This document shows, piece after piece, positions 12,414 to 20,890 of a stretch of 64,000 bases of DNA. Every line of letters begins with the position of its first letter. Position 1 is the first letter of the stretch. Origin of the DNA: Marasmius tenuissimus (lineage: Eukaryota; Basidiomycota; Agaricomycetes; Agaricales; Marasmiaceae). The stretch is taken from assembly GCA_029532415.1 (NCBI GenBank), contig JAQOTA010000028.1, positions 124,001-188,000 of the forward strand, written 5' to 3'. Made by a program: the position numbers and the translations under genes. A model generated the notes under the pieces. That model ran no database searches. It saw nothing but the letters and a program-made list of their open reading frames with translations, and was not told the origin of the DNA.

Positions 12414-14138
12414 ATGTCCGCACCTTTTGATCCGTGGCGAGAACGACGATCACCCTCGCCCAGTCCTTCTGATATTACCGACAAGCCTCCTGCCAAGTTT
12501 GTCAACATGATGCCATCAACCTCTCTCGGTTCAATGTACTTCTCAAGCATGCCTATTCCCAGATCGCCTAACGCCCCTCTATTCCGTGGTGATCGTCCTA
12601 AGTTTTTCCTCACTGTTCTCAAGCGTATCGTCGAAGCCGCTAGCCTCAAAGAGAATGATCAGGTTGATCAGATCTATCTCTTCTCCGACGACGATGTTCA
12701 AGATACCATTCGGGATATTCCCGAGTTCGATACTGACCTCACCGATAAGACTTGGGAAGAAGCCGAAGCTAAGTTCCTCGAATTGTATGGTGCTTCGGAG
12801 AAACCGCTCATTGTTACCGTTGAATCCCTAAAGGCATTCTGCAAGAAACAGAATAGCAAGGAACCTTTCAATTCGAAGCAGCAAGTAGAGAAGTATAATC
12901 AACAGTTTCAGAAGTATTCCGCTACGCTTCTTAAGCAGAGTAAACTCGATAAGTCGGACGTTAACTATTATTTCATCTCAGGACTACCACAGTTGACCAA
13001 GAAGTGGCTCGAGGGACAGGTCTCCAGCGAGAATAAGCGGAGGTCGACGTGTATTTCTATAGCTGAGTCTATTAAGATTCTCAACAACCAATTTGACCCG
13101 GATAACGCCTTTTATAGCAGCTGGATTGAAGAAGATTCTCAGCGTGAGAGCGAGAAGATTAAGCTCAACGATGAAGGCGAACGTACCATCAAGACTAAGG
13201 CACCCCTTCCCTTCGTTCAAGATCCAGTCTCTCAAGGCGCTGGTCTACCTCAAGGTACCGTCGATCAGTTATCCGAAATGATGAAAGGGATGAGGATCCA
13301 CAAAGCTGCGTATTCCGATACTCCTACCTTACCCTCACAATCTCAGAAATCATCAGATTACCGTCCCACTGGACGTTGGCCAACTAACGAGAACTATCAA
13401 ACGAGAAGTTCATCAGAGGATCGTGTATGCTGGGTATGTGGTATTTCCGAGTCTAGTCCTCACGGTCATCAGATGGGCGCCGGTCGTTGTGAAGAGTCTC
13501 ACAAACTCGTCAACGAAGGAATGGCTAAGTTCGAGAACGGTCGTCTAGTCCTTCCAAGTGGCCAAGCCTTACCTCGTACTCCGAGAGGATACGAGGGTGG
13601 TGCAGCTGCGTACCTTCGTGACCTTCAAGCGAATTTCAATGCTCCTTCAACTCCGGGAGCTCAACATGTTAAGTCCGTTCGTATTGTTGCTCCTTCCGAT
13701 CGAGACGCTCCTCCACACCTTAGGTCCAACAATATCGGGTTCATGATCAACAACCGTCCTGCTCTCGATGGAGTATTCGGGATCTCTCAACTCGAGCGGG
13801 TTTCGCAACCAGCTTTACGTTCGGGACGAGATGTCACCGTTTGTTACGATCCAGCTACGAGGAAGGATAAAGGGAAGGCGAAAGAGGTTACAAGTTTCGT
13901 TGAACCTCCCAAGGCTTCATCATCGAAGGATAAGCTTCCTACTGTTGTTCATAATCCACCTCCACCACCTGCTAATCCTTCGACAGAGCCCAAGCGTAAC
14001 AAGATCAATATCCCACTGCCTCTCAACCCTATCAACCGTCAAGACGGCTGGAAAGAATCACTCCCTAGTACGAACAAGCAGCCTCAAAAGACCAAGATTC
14101 AAGACGTCGATATGAAAGACGACTCTCGGAACTTCTAG
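12414..14138 (+). CDS. gag: Gypsy gag polyprotein
   Basis: 574 codons from ATG at 12414 to a stop at 14136-14138. The N-terminal half is a capsid-like region with the retrotransposon-gag pattern (LFRGDRPKFFLTVLKRI, then TWEEAEAKFLELYG around residue 120 and a QKYSATLLKQSKL helix). Near residue 340 it has a knuckle-like cluster CWVCGISESSPHGHQ...GRC, an atypical CCHC zinc finger for binding genomic RNA. The C-terminus is Pro/Lys-rich and basic. The product would form the virus-like particle core. The next ORF is in another frame, 26 nt downstream, so protease is not a simple read-through product. Confidence 0.88.
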   Translation: MSAPFDPWRERRSPSPSPSDITDKPPAKFVNMMPSTSLGSMYFSSMPIPRSPNAPLFRGDRPKFFLTVLKRIVEAASLKENDQVDQIYLFSDDDVQDTIRDIPEFDTDLTDKTWEEAEAKFLELYGASEKPLIVTVESLKAFCKKQNSKEPFNSKQQVEKYNQQFQKYSATLLKQSKLDKSDVNYYFISGLPQLTKKWLEGQVSSENKRRSTCISIAESIKILNNQFDPDNAFYSSWIEEDSQRESEKIKLNDEGERTIKTKAPLPFVQDPVSQGAGLPQGTVDQLSEMMKGMRIHKAAYSDTPTLPSQSQKSSDYRPTGRWPTNENYQTRSSSEDRVCWVCGISESSPHGHQMGAGRCEESHKLVNEGMAKFENGRLVLPSGQALPRTPRGYEGGAAAYLRDLQANFNAPSTPGAQHVKSVRIVAPSDRDAPPHLRSNNIGFMINNRPALDGVFGISQLERVSQPALRSGRDVTVCYDPATRKDKGKAKEVTSFVEPPKASSSKDKLPTVVHNPPPPPANPSTEPKRNKINIPLPLNPINRQDGWKESLPSTNKQPQKTKIQDVDMKDDSRNF

Positions 14139-14164
14139 GTGCAAGTCCTTCACTCTCCAAGTTG

Positions 14165-14995
14165 ATGAACGAGGCTACTCGCACTCGTCGGGATTACTAC
14201 ACGAAACTAGCTGAGTACAATTCCCTAGATTCTTCTTCTACTTGCGATTGCAACGAGTTTGGTGTGTCCAACGCGTCCTATATTGATGACGACGGTATCG
14301 AGACTGTCGAGATGGAGTTACGAGAGACTACTACCGACTCTGTCTACAAGCTGTCCAACTTAACGGTGGACGATGCGAACAGCGTCTTTGAGCTTCTCTC
14401 TCAGTGTTCCAACGCTATCCTCATTTCTCCTCCCAAGAAGTTGTTTGCTATGGTTACGGGCGTGCTTGATATCTCCATTAACGGTGTTACTTTTGCAGCT
14501 ATGATCGACACAGGTTCAGAATTGAACGTAGCGAGCTATGATTTCCCCGAACGAGCAAATTTACCTGTAAACCTCGAAGGAACCAACTGGTCTCTTCAGG
14601 GAATACATGGCGAACCTGAACGTTTGCAGGGAGTTATTCTAGATGCACCGATTATGATCGGAGGTCAAGAGTTCCCTCATCATCTCTTTGTTTCTCACCA
14701 GAATATGGAACGTCAAGATATTATTTTAGGTCAACCTTTCCTTATGTGGTTCGGAGCTCGTATTCAGTATAATCGCTCGGGACTCGTCAAGCTCTACCTC
14801 TGGAACGATCCCGAGAAGGACCATCGTCCTTCTATTTCCGTTGTACTCACTAACCCAAATGATTCCAGAAACAAATCGAGTATCACTTGCGATCACGGTC
14901 ATCGCCCGAGGCCTGGTCCCTGTCATCATCATCACCAATCTACTCGCCAATATGCGACTCGTATTGAAGAGATTTCCGACGACGAGGATTTTTGA
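14165..14995 (+). CDS. Gypsy retropepsin-like aspartic protease ORF
   Basis: 276 codons from the ATG at 14165. The active-site motif MIDTGSELN lies near residue 115 and the downstream IILGQPFL near residue 185 matches the second conserved hydrophobic-Leu-Gly motif of retropepsins. It matures the gag and pol polyproteins. The C-terminus is His/Arg-rich and ends DEDF. It overlaps the RT frame by four nucleotides at a GATTTTTGAG stretch, so continuation into RT would need a -1 shift or reinitiation. Confidence 0.85.
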   Translation: MNEATRTRRDYYTKLAEYNSLDSSSTCDCNEFGVSNASYIDDDGIETVEMELRETTTDSVYKLSNLTVDDANSVFELLSQCSNAILISPPKKLFAMVTGVLDISINGVTFAAMIDTGSELNVASYDFPERANLPVNLEGTNWSLQGIHGEPERLQGVILDAPIMIGGQEFPHHLFVSHQNMERQDIILGQPFLMWFGARIQYNRSGLVKLYLWNDPEKDHRPSISVVLTNPNDSRNKSSITCDHGHRPRPGPCHHHHQSTRQYATRIEEISDDEDF

Positions 14996-16458
14996 GTCCG
15001 GAGTCGTCTGAACAGGTCTTCCAAGCGACTCCTGCCACCGTCGGAAGATCTTTAGAAGCATTATTAGGCAAAGATGAGTTTTCTGAGTTCGATTTTCTCC
15101 TTCATACCAATCTTCCGCCCTCTTATGATTCGCTACTTCGTCAAAGTTTTTATGCGTCCGATTCCTCTTACATTACTGGTTCTGCTATCAAAAATTCACC
15201 TTGCCTTTCTCGTATTCATGATTTGGACAATACTTTCTTTACTGGCGGCGCGAAGTACAAACCTGTGCATCGCAAACACCGTCCAGTCCCTACCTTCTTC
15301 CCTGATCCTGCTGCTCAAGAGTTCAAACCTATACCTCCTCCAATTCCGCTTCAGATCCCTACTCATCCGATCCCTAGGTCTCAACTCCCCTTCAGAAACA
15401 TTGTCACTCAAGAGCGTTTGGAATTGATGTTGGGTAAGATTGAGCCCGGGATACTTACTGACCAAGAAATAGATCTACTCTCGTGGGTCGTCGTTCAATG
15501 CGAGAAGGCGTTTGCGTTTGAATTTCACGAGAAGGGTTTCTTCTCTCGCAAGTACTATCCCGACTACCAAATCGCTACTATCGGGCACCCGCCCTGGCAA
15601 CTACCTAAGATCCCTGTTCCTTTGGCTATTGCTGACCAAGTTCGACAGGAGATTCACGCCCAAGAGTTGGCTGGACGCTTCGAACCTACCCAATCAAGCT
15701 ATCGTTCACCAATATTCGCCGTCAAGAAAAAGAACGGCATTCGCCTCGTCATCGATCTTCAAAAGCTTAACTCCGTCACCATCCAAGATTCCTCTTTACC
15801 TCCTAACGTTGCAGAATTTACTGAAGATTTCCTAGGTTATTCCATTTACGGACTATTCGACTTGTTTTCAGGTTTCGATGCTCGTTGGGTGGATGTAGCT
15901 TCAAGGCCACTTCAAGCTTTCTCTTCCATAGTCGGAGCTCGTCAACAATGTACCCTCGTCCAAGGTTTCACAAACTCAGTCCAAGAATTCCAACGGTGCG
16001 TCGAACATGCTCTGTATCAAGTTCGTGAAATCGCTCGCAATTTCCTAGATGATTGTGGACTCAAAGGTCCTCGCTCTCGTTACGATAATGAGACTATTCC
16101 TGGAAACGCTCAGATCCGAAGGTTTGTGTTCGAATATATTCAGAACCTTGACTTGTTGCTTGCAGCTCTCATCAATGCTGGTATTACCGCCTCCGGAACC
16201 AAGGCTATCCTCGCTGCTTTTCGACTCAAGATCACAGGTTCAATAGTTTCGTTTGAAGGATGGATTATCGAGCCGGGTTTGGTTGACAAGGTTAAGCGCT
16301 GGAAGGAGCCCGAAGAAGTCTCTGAAGTTCGTCAATTCTTAGGAGTTGCGGGCGTAGGAAGACGTTGGGTCAAAGGGTTCTCTATTATCGCTAAGCCCCT
16401 CACGATTCTCTTACACAAGTCTTCCAATCCCGCTGAAGCATTCGTTTTTTACAGATGA
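14992..16458 (+). CDS. pol: Gypsy reverse transcriptase ORF
   Basis: About 488 codons with no early ATG, so it probably depends on the upstream ORF for translation. RT blocks in order: KKKNGIRLVIDLQKLNSVT (about residue 240), YGLFDLFSGFDAR, LVQGFTNSVQEFQ, then FLDDCGLKGP with the catalytic Asp pair at about 353-354, and the thumb/connection motif RQFLGVAGVGRRWVKGF. The polymerase motif is FLDD rather than YxDD. The ORF stops at 16458 immediately after AEAFVFYR, exactly where TDEA would normally lead into RNase H; the frame changes at a run of six T. Confidence 0.88.
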   Translation: MSPESSEQVFQATPATVGRSLEALLGKDEFSEFDFLLHTNLPPSYDSLLRQSFYASDSSYITGSAIKNSPCLSRIHDLDNTFFTGGAKYKPVHRKHRPVPTFFPDPAAQEFKPIPPPIPLQIPTHPIPRSQLPFRNIVTQERLELMLGKIEPGILTDQEIDLLSWVVVQCEKAFAFEFHEKGFFSRKYYPDYQIATIGHPPWQLPKIPVPLAIADQVRQEIHAQELAGRFEPTQSSYRSPIFAVKKKNGIRLVIDLQKLNSVTIQDSSLPPNVAEFTEDFLGYSIYGLFDLFSGFDARWVDVASRPLQAFSSIVGARQQCTLVQGFTNSVQEFQRCVEHALYQVREIARNFLDDCGLKGPRSRYDNETIPGNAQIRRFVFEYIQNLDLLLAALINAGITASGTKAILAAFRLKITGSIVSFEGWIIEPGLVDKVKRWKEPEEVSEVRQFLGVAGVGRRWVKGFSIIAKPLTILLHKSSNPAEAFVFYR

Positions 16459-16471
16459 AGCCCGAGATGCG

Positions 16472-18877
16472 ATGAATCTACTCATCCATCAGATCACGAC
16501 CGCGCCGGTTCTCATTCGTGTGGACTATGAGCAAGCTTGCAAAGTACTTCGAACTGGAAGAGAGTCCGACGAAGGTCTTCTCATTATTGGGGTCGATTCC
16601 TCATGGATGGGAGCCGGTTGGGCGATCTATCAAATTCGTGAAGGAAAGAAGCATCCCGCGTTATACGGGTCTTGTACATTCAACGAAAGGGAACAGAACT
16701 ACGGTCAACCTAAGACCGAAGTTTACGGTGTGTTTCGTGCATTCAAGGAGTGTAAACATCGTCTCTGGGGAACACACTTTCGACTTGATTGCGATGCTAA
16801 GTCTCTCTTTCAAATGTTTAAGAAATTTGATGACGTACCTAACGCACCAGTGCTCCGTTGGCTAATGTGGATTCGTCTCTTTGACTTTGAGCTCAAACAC
16901 GTACCAGCAACTTCGCACCAACTAGAAGATGGACTATCAAGGAGGCCGAAAGCTCCAGGTGATGAAGAACCCGAAGATGAAGACATCGACGCGTTTATCG
17001 AGAGTTTTATCAACGCCGAAATAGTATCACCACCTGAAGACCTTAAACTCTCGATATCAGACTTAGCTGAGTATCTCTTCCATTCCGAAATCATTCGTCT
17101 CTCGACTTCATCCGCTTCCGATTGGGACTCTATACCTTTTCTATCGCCGTCCCATTCATTTATTCCCGATCCATTCCAAGTTTCTTCCATGCCTGCTGAG
17201 TCATTCCGAGTTAACCAAGCTCATGCTTGGGGAGACACAAGCGGTTCTCTTCGAAAGGAGCCCGACTTCCTCCAACGTACCTCAGTGAAAACTGTCTCTG
17301 ACATCTGTTTACTAGGTGACGAGTCCTTCGAACTTGAGTTCTACGAGTACGAACACTATATCGAAGCCATCACCATTCGGTGCTCTTCTTCTAAGAGACA
17401 TGAATTTGGCAAGCCTGACCGCGACGGACCAGATATGTGGGTAGAGATTCGGCATTTCCTTACTGACGGTTCACTTCCCGAAGACTGCAAGTCCAAGAAA
17501 TCGCAACTTAAGTTCAAGAAGCTGGCATTCAAGTTCATGTTACACGATGGGAGACTATGGTATGCTCCTCGTCGCCGAAAAGCTGATCACCTTCCCAGGC
17601 TAGTCATCGAAGAACCACGGAGACGTCAAGAACTTATATTCGAAATACACATACAGGTAGGACACAAAGGTCGAGATGCAACCTTCCGTCCCTTGCGGGA
17701 ACGTTTCTATTGGCCTAACCTTTTCGATTCTGTCGCTTTCTTTGTCCATTCATGCATTGAGTGTCAACGATTAATCCAAGATCTTCCGCTAATCCCTTAC
17801 AGTATTTTGTGGCAAGCGCCGCTCCTGCGGCACTTCAATCTGGATTGTATCCAGATGCCTATAGGTATAGGCGGACTTCACTATATCGTTCAAGCTGTGG
17901 AACCTACGATTCTGTGGACTGAAGCTCGTGCCCTCAAATCCATCAAAGCATCCCGAGTAGCCAAGTTTATCTATGAAGACATCATTTGTCGGTTTGCGTG
18001 TGTTCCTGTTCTTACCATGGACGGCGGATCCGAATTTAAAGGTGAAGTTGAGACCCTCCTCCATGTTCAATACAATTGCACTGTCGTAATTTCCACAGCA
18101 TATCATCCTCAAGGAAACGCTGTCATCGAACATGCTCATCAACCTCTCGTCGATGCAATCTTCAAGGTAACCGGAGACGCTAAAGGTTCCTGGCCTCAAT
18201 ATTTGACAGCAGCTCTGTTCGCATCTCGGGTCACGACAAGCCGTGCTACTGGATATTCACCTTATTATCTGCTTTACGGTGTGCACCCTGTCTTCTCCTT
18301 CGATGCTACTGAAGTTACCTGGCAGACCCTCGATTGGCCTTCGGTTCGAAGCCACGAAGATCTCCTAGCTATCCGGATTTTACAGCTACGGCAGCGAGAC
18401 TCTAACTGGGAGAAAGCCAATGCTACCGTCAAGAAGAGCCGTCAAGAGGCTATCGATTATTTGCACAAAGCTAAGGGTTCCCTCTTCGATTTTCATGATT
18501 ATCGTGCTGGAATGTATGTTTGGCTGAGAGAATCCCGCCTAGATGAACTCAAAGGTGCTAAGGGACTCTGGACTTACTCCGGACCCTACATCATACACGA
18601 GAAGCGCACAACTGGCGTCTATGTTCTAAAAGAGCTAAGTGGTGCTATCTTACGAGGTCACGTTCACCCTCAACGCTTGCGATTATTCTATTATAGGCCG
18701 GATAATCAAACTCTCAAAGCACACATTCCCGCAAGACCAGCAGTTGTACAAGCAAAAGCAAACGCTGCATTCTGGACTCAACGCACGTTCCGGAAGGCCA
18801 TTCAGGACTTCCATCAAAACGAGTTAGTTTGCCACGAGGCTCACTCGAGAAGCTACGTCGTCATACCTTTCACATAA
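16472..18877 (+). CDS. pol: Gypsy RNase H and integrase ORF
   Basis: 801 codons. RNase H comes first: GVDSSWMGAGWAIYQ near residue 40, then the TEVYGVFRAF helix and LDCDAKSL, ending at the usual HQLEDGLSRRP. A linker of about 200 residues precedes the integrase. The zinc-binding HHCC is HIQVGH...CIEC near residue 395-435. The catalytic triad reads D458 (LDCIQMP), D517 (TMDGGSEF) and E553 (VIEHAHQ), giving the classic D-x58-D-x35-E spacing, so the integrase looks catalytically complete. The C-terminus has a GPYIIHEK...HVHPQRLRLFYYR module and no chromodomain. It lies 13 nt past the RT stop, in the +1 frame. Confidence 0.9.
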   Translation: MNLLIHQITTAPVLIRVDYEQACKVLRTGRESDEGLLIIGVDSSWMGAGWAIYQIREGKKHPALYGSCTFNEREQNYGQPKTEVYGVFRAFKECKHRLWGTHFRLDCDAKSLFQMFKKFDDVPNAPVLRWLMWIRLFDFELKHVPATSHQLEDGLSRRPKAPGDEEPEDEDIDAFIESFINAEIVSPPEDLKLSISDLAEYLFHSEIIRLSTSSASDWDSIPFLSPSHSFIPDPFQVSSMPAESFRVNQAHAWGDTSGSLRKEPDFLQRTSVKTVSDICLLGDESFELEFYEYEHYIEAITIRCSSSKRHEFGKPDRDGPDMWVEIRHFLTDGSLPEDCKSKKSQLKFKKLAFKFMLHDGRLWYAPRRRKADHLPRLVIEEPRRRQELIFEIHIQVGHKGRDATFRPLRERFYWPNLFDSVAFFVHSCIECQRLIQDLPLIPYSILWQAPLLRHFNLDCIQMPIGIGGLHYIVQAVEPTILWTEARALKSIKASRVAKFIYEDIICRFACVPVLTMDGGSEFKGEVETLLHVQYNCTVVISTAYHPQGNAVIEHAHQPLVDAIFKVTGDAKGSWPQYLTAALFASRVTTSRATGYSPYYLLYGVHPVFSFDATEVTWQTLDWPSVRSHEDLLAIRILQLRQRDSNWEKANATVKKSRQEAIDYLHKAKGSLFDFHDYRAGMYVWLRESRLDELKGAKGLWTYSGPYIIHEKRTTGVYVLKELSGAILRGHVHPQRLRLFYYRPDNQTLKAHIPARPAVVQAKANAAFWTQRTFRKAIQDFHQNELVCHEAHSRSYVVIPFT

Positions 18878-18974
18878 CCCTAAAATTCTGTTTGCTTCTT
18901 CTCGGTTCAGATAATATTTATACTTCTCAATTTCGAATGCCTCGTCTCATCTTTCTTTCTTTCCTTTCCCCATC

Positions 18975-19874
18975 ATGACTTTCTACGGCGTTCCCAGTTA
19001 TTTCTTCCCTGCCCCAAAGGCGCATCTTTCTCTCCCACATCTCATCAGTAAATTCGAAGAGTCTTCGTCTCTTCTCGATTTCGACTTTGTTCAGTTCTTC
19101 AACTGTTCTGATGCTCAGACTCCTCCAACGGAGGAGTACCGTGTTTTCACAACCAAAGTTCATACTGACAAAACTTTCTCGCAATACCAGTTAGACTTAT
19201 CCGAACTCGAGTTCAAGGTGCCCTTTTGGATGTCCTCCTGGGATCGGCTAGGCCGAGACTATCGTGTACAATTTGAATGCCCGACTCATCAAGCACCTCG
19301 AGGGATTCTCGTCTCCGAGTACAACTTGCATCAATGGGTGGAGGGATCGACCGCTCAGTCAGAAGTCGGATTTGCATATAACGGTTGCGTTAAGTGCTCC
19401 TTTTCTATTGCTTATGATTATCTTGTTACTGCTCCAGTCGCTTTTGGCGATGAGATTGTATTCTTTCCATTCTCAGTCCGTATTTTTCGACGAGACCCTT
19501 TCCTCACGCTTCGAGAAATCTGTCTTTTCATTCAGCACAAGTATTCACGTTCTGTTCTTCCTAGCCGTTACGGTACTCGAAAGGAGCCATTCACTTACTC
19601 TAGGTTCAAATCTTACTGCAAGGCCTTTTACGTCGACAGGTTCGGCGAGCTTTTCCACAAGGCGACTGGTTACAAGGTCACGATGGGAAGTGCTTCTGCG
19701 CTATACGAGCAAGGTGTCCGACACGTGTATTATCTCTTCAGTCATTACTGGCACCTCATCAGCGCCGTAAACCTGAACGAGATGGTCATGACTCACAAAC
19801 AGTTGTGGTTTGTAGATGGGGAGTTGATGGCCGAGTATTGGAAGGATCGAATTGCTGGAGTTTCACGTGGTTGA
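18975..19874 (+). CDS. Unrecognised 299-aa ORF in the envelope position of the Gypsy element
   Basis: A complete ORF between the integrase stop and the 3' LTR (97 nt after pol, 37 nt before the LTR), in the same strand and codon style as gag/pol. It starts MTFYGVPSYFFPAPK and ends DRIAGVSRG. It is rich in aromatic residues, with a CVKC pair near residue 138, a basic SRYGTRKEPFTYSRFKSYCK segment near residue 210 and a closing helix-like stretch. I see no signal peptide and no transmembrane segment, so it does not look like a viral envelope glycoprotein. Possible roles are an accessory protein of the element or a captured host gene. The intact frame inside an element with apparently identical LTRs argues that it is not decaying. 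Family unknown. Confidence 0.75.
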   Translation: MTFYGVPSYFFPAPKAHLSLPHLISKFEESSSLLDFDFVQFFNCSDAQTPPTEEYRVFTTKVHTDKTFSQYQLDLSELEFKVPFWMSSWDRLGRDYRVQFECPTHQAPRGILVSEYNLHQWVEGSTAQSEVGFAYNGCVKCSFSIAYDYLVTAPVAFGDEIVFFPFSVRIFRRDPFLTLREICLFIQHKYSRSVLPSRYGTRKEPFTYSRFKSYCKAFYVDRFGELFHKATGYKVTMGSASALYEQGVRHVYYLFSHYWHLISAVNLNEMVMTHKQLWFVDGELMAEYWKDRIAGVSRG

Positions 19875-19911
19875 AGGAGAGCCCGAGGTCGGACTCTAAA
19901 ATGTCCCTCAC

Positions 19912-20733
19912 TGTGGTAGACCCACATGGACTACTCTGCGATACGTACCTGCAGTCCCTTTTCCTTTCTATTCCGTTTATTTCTGATCATTTCGGCTTAA
20001 TTCTGCTTACGTCCGGTTTCTGACATTCTTATGTTTTCTCTTTTAGTCATATCGTCAAATTACCAACATAGTTTCCCCTTTCGTACCTACGACAACACCT
20101 ACGCCACACTTCCTTCCTCTCGTACCTCCCGTTCACGTCGCCGAGCGCCGCTTGCGGGGACTTGTCCAACCCGTCTGCGAAAGAGAATTGCTCCTCTTCT
20201 CAAAATAGCTGCCGCGCGTGTTCCCGAGTACTTGATGATGAGAGTGGGTCCTGGTTGCGTCCAAACTTTGTTCTAACACGGTCTCTTTACTTCCAAATTC
20301 GTTCTCTCACTACTTTACAGCTCTCTTTACACGATATCTTGTTCTTCGCATTCCCTTGCCTTTCGGAATCTTCCTGGCCTGTGAGAATACGTTACATAAA
20401 CTTAGCAGCTGTCAATCCTTGTGTATCCTGCTTTGTACTCTTCTCAATTCAGACAATCTTTGGCTCACACTTCCATGTTCCTCGCCCTCGGGCAATTATA
20501 AGTCTTTTACCTCAAGTCTTTTAATCTCCAAGTCAATACAAGTCATTCAAGTACCTCAAGCCAATCAGAACGCGTCGCGTCGCGTCTCCAGGTACGTACT
20601 TGATCTATTTACGTACTAACTTTTGCCTCGAGGCGTCCCTCGCGTCTCGGATATTTTATTCTAGGTTGCTCTAAATTTCTCTCACCGACTCCGGGTCTCG
20701 TGGTCCTAGAGTGGACTAAAGTCATCTTCGTCA
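19912..20733 (+). repeat. 3' LTR of the Gypsy element
   Basis: 822 bp, matching the 5' LTR. A purine-rich GAAGGAGAG lies 31-39 bp upstream and is the nearest candidate polypurine tract, which is farther than usual. Confidence 0.93.
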
Positions 20734-20890
20734 CCGGGCTGATCAGACGCTGTCAGACTGACCGGGCTGATCAGATGCCGTCAGACTGACCGGGATGGTC
20801 AGATACGGCCAGACTGAGCGTTATGGTAAGACACAGTCAGACTGACCGGGATAGTCAGATCCCACCAGCCTAATAGAGATGGTCAGCAAC
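20734..20890. repeat. GTCAGACTGACCGGG minisatellite
   Basis: About five degenerate units of roughly 29 bp of the form CTGACCGGGcTGaTCAGAtgc. The Gypsy element begins after AGCTGACCGG at 11472-11481, so it landed inside such a unit. Related motifs recur at 22490-22830 near the other end of the host element. Confidence 0.8.

Larger units (their letters stand above)
11482..20733 (+). mobile_element. Ty3/Gypsy LTR retrotransposon, recently inserted
   Basis: A 9252-bp element with two 822-bp LTRs that look identical in sequence, starting TGTGGTAGACCC and ending CTTCGTCA. The internal order is gag, protease, RT, RNase H-integrase and an extra ORF, all on the plus strand; integrase downstream of RT and RNase H is the Ty3/Gypsy order. 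The flanks share ACCGG/CCGG (11477-11481 and from 20733/20734), consistent with a 4-5 bp target duplication; the exact edge is ambiguous by one base. The four pol-side ORFs occupy different frames. The RT reads FLDD where YxDD is standard, which is common in agaricomycete Gypsy elements. No chromodomain is visible. Confidence 0.93.

Noticed and set aside
16440..16460. HIV-like slippery heptamer TTTTTTA as a programmed -1 site
   Set aside because: The heptamer is out of register with the zero frame, and the needed change is +1, not -1.
18975..19874. Envelope glycoprotein
   Set aside because: No signal peptide, transmembrane segment or cleavage site is visible, so position alone is not enough.
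20734..20890. CRISPR-like array
   Set aside because: Units are contiguous degenerate tandem repeats without unique spacers, in a eukaryotic genome.
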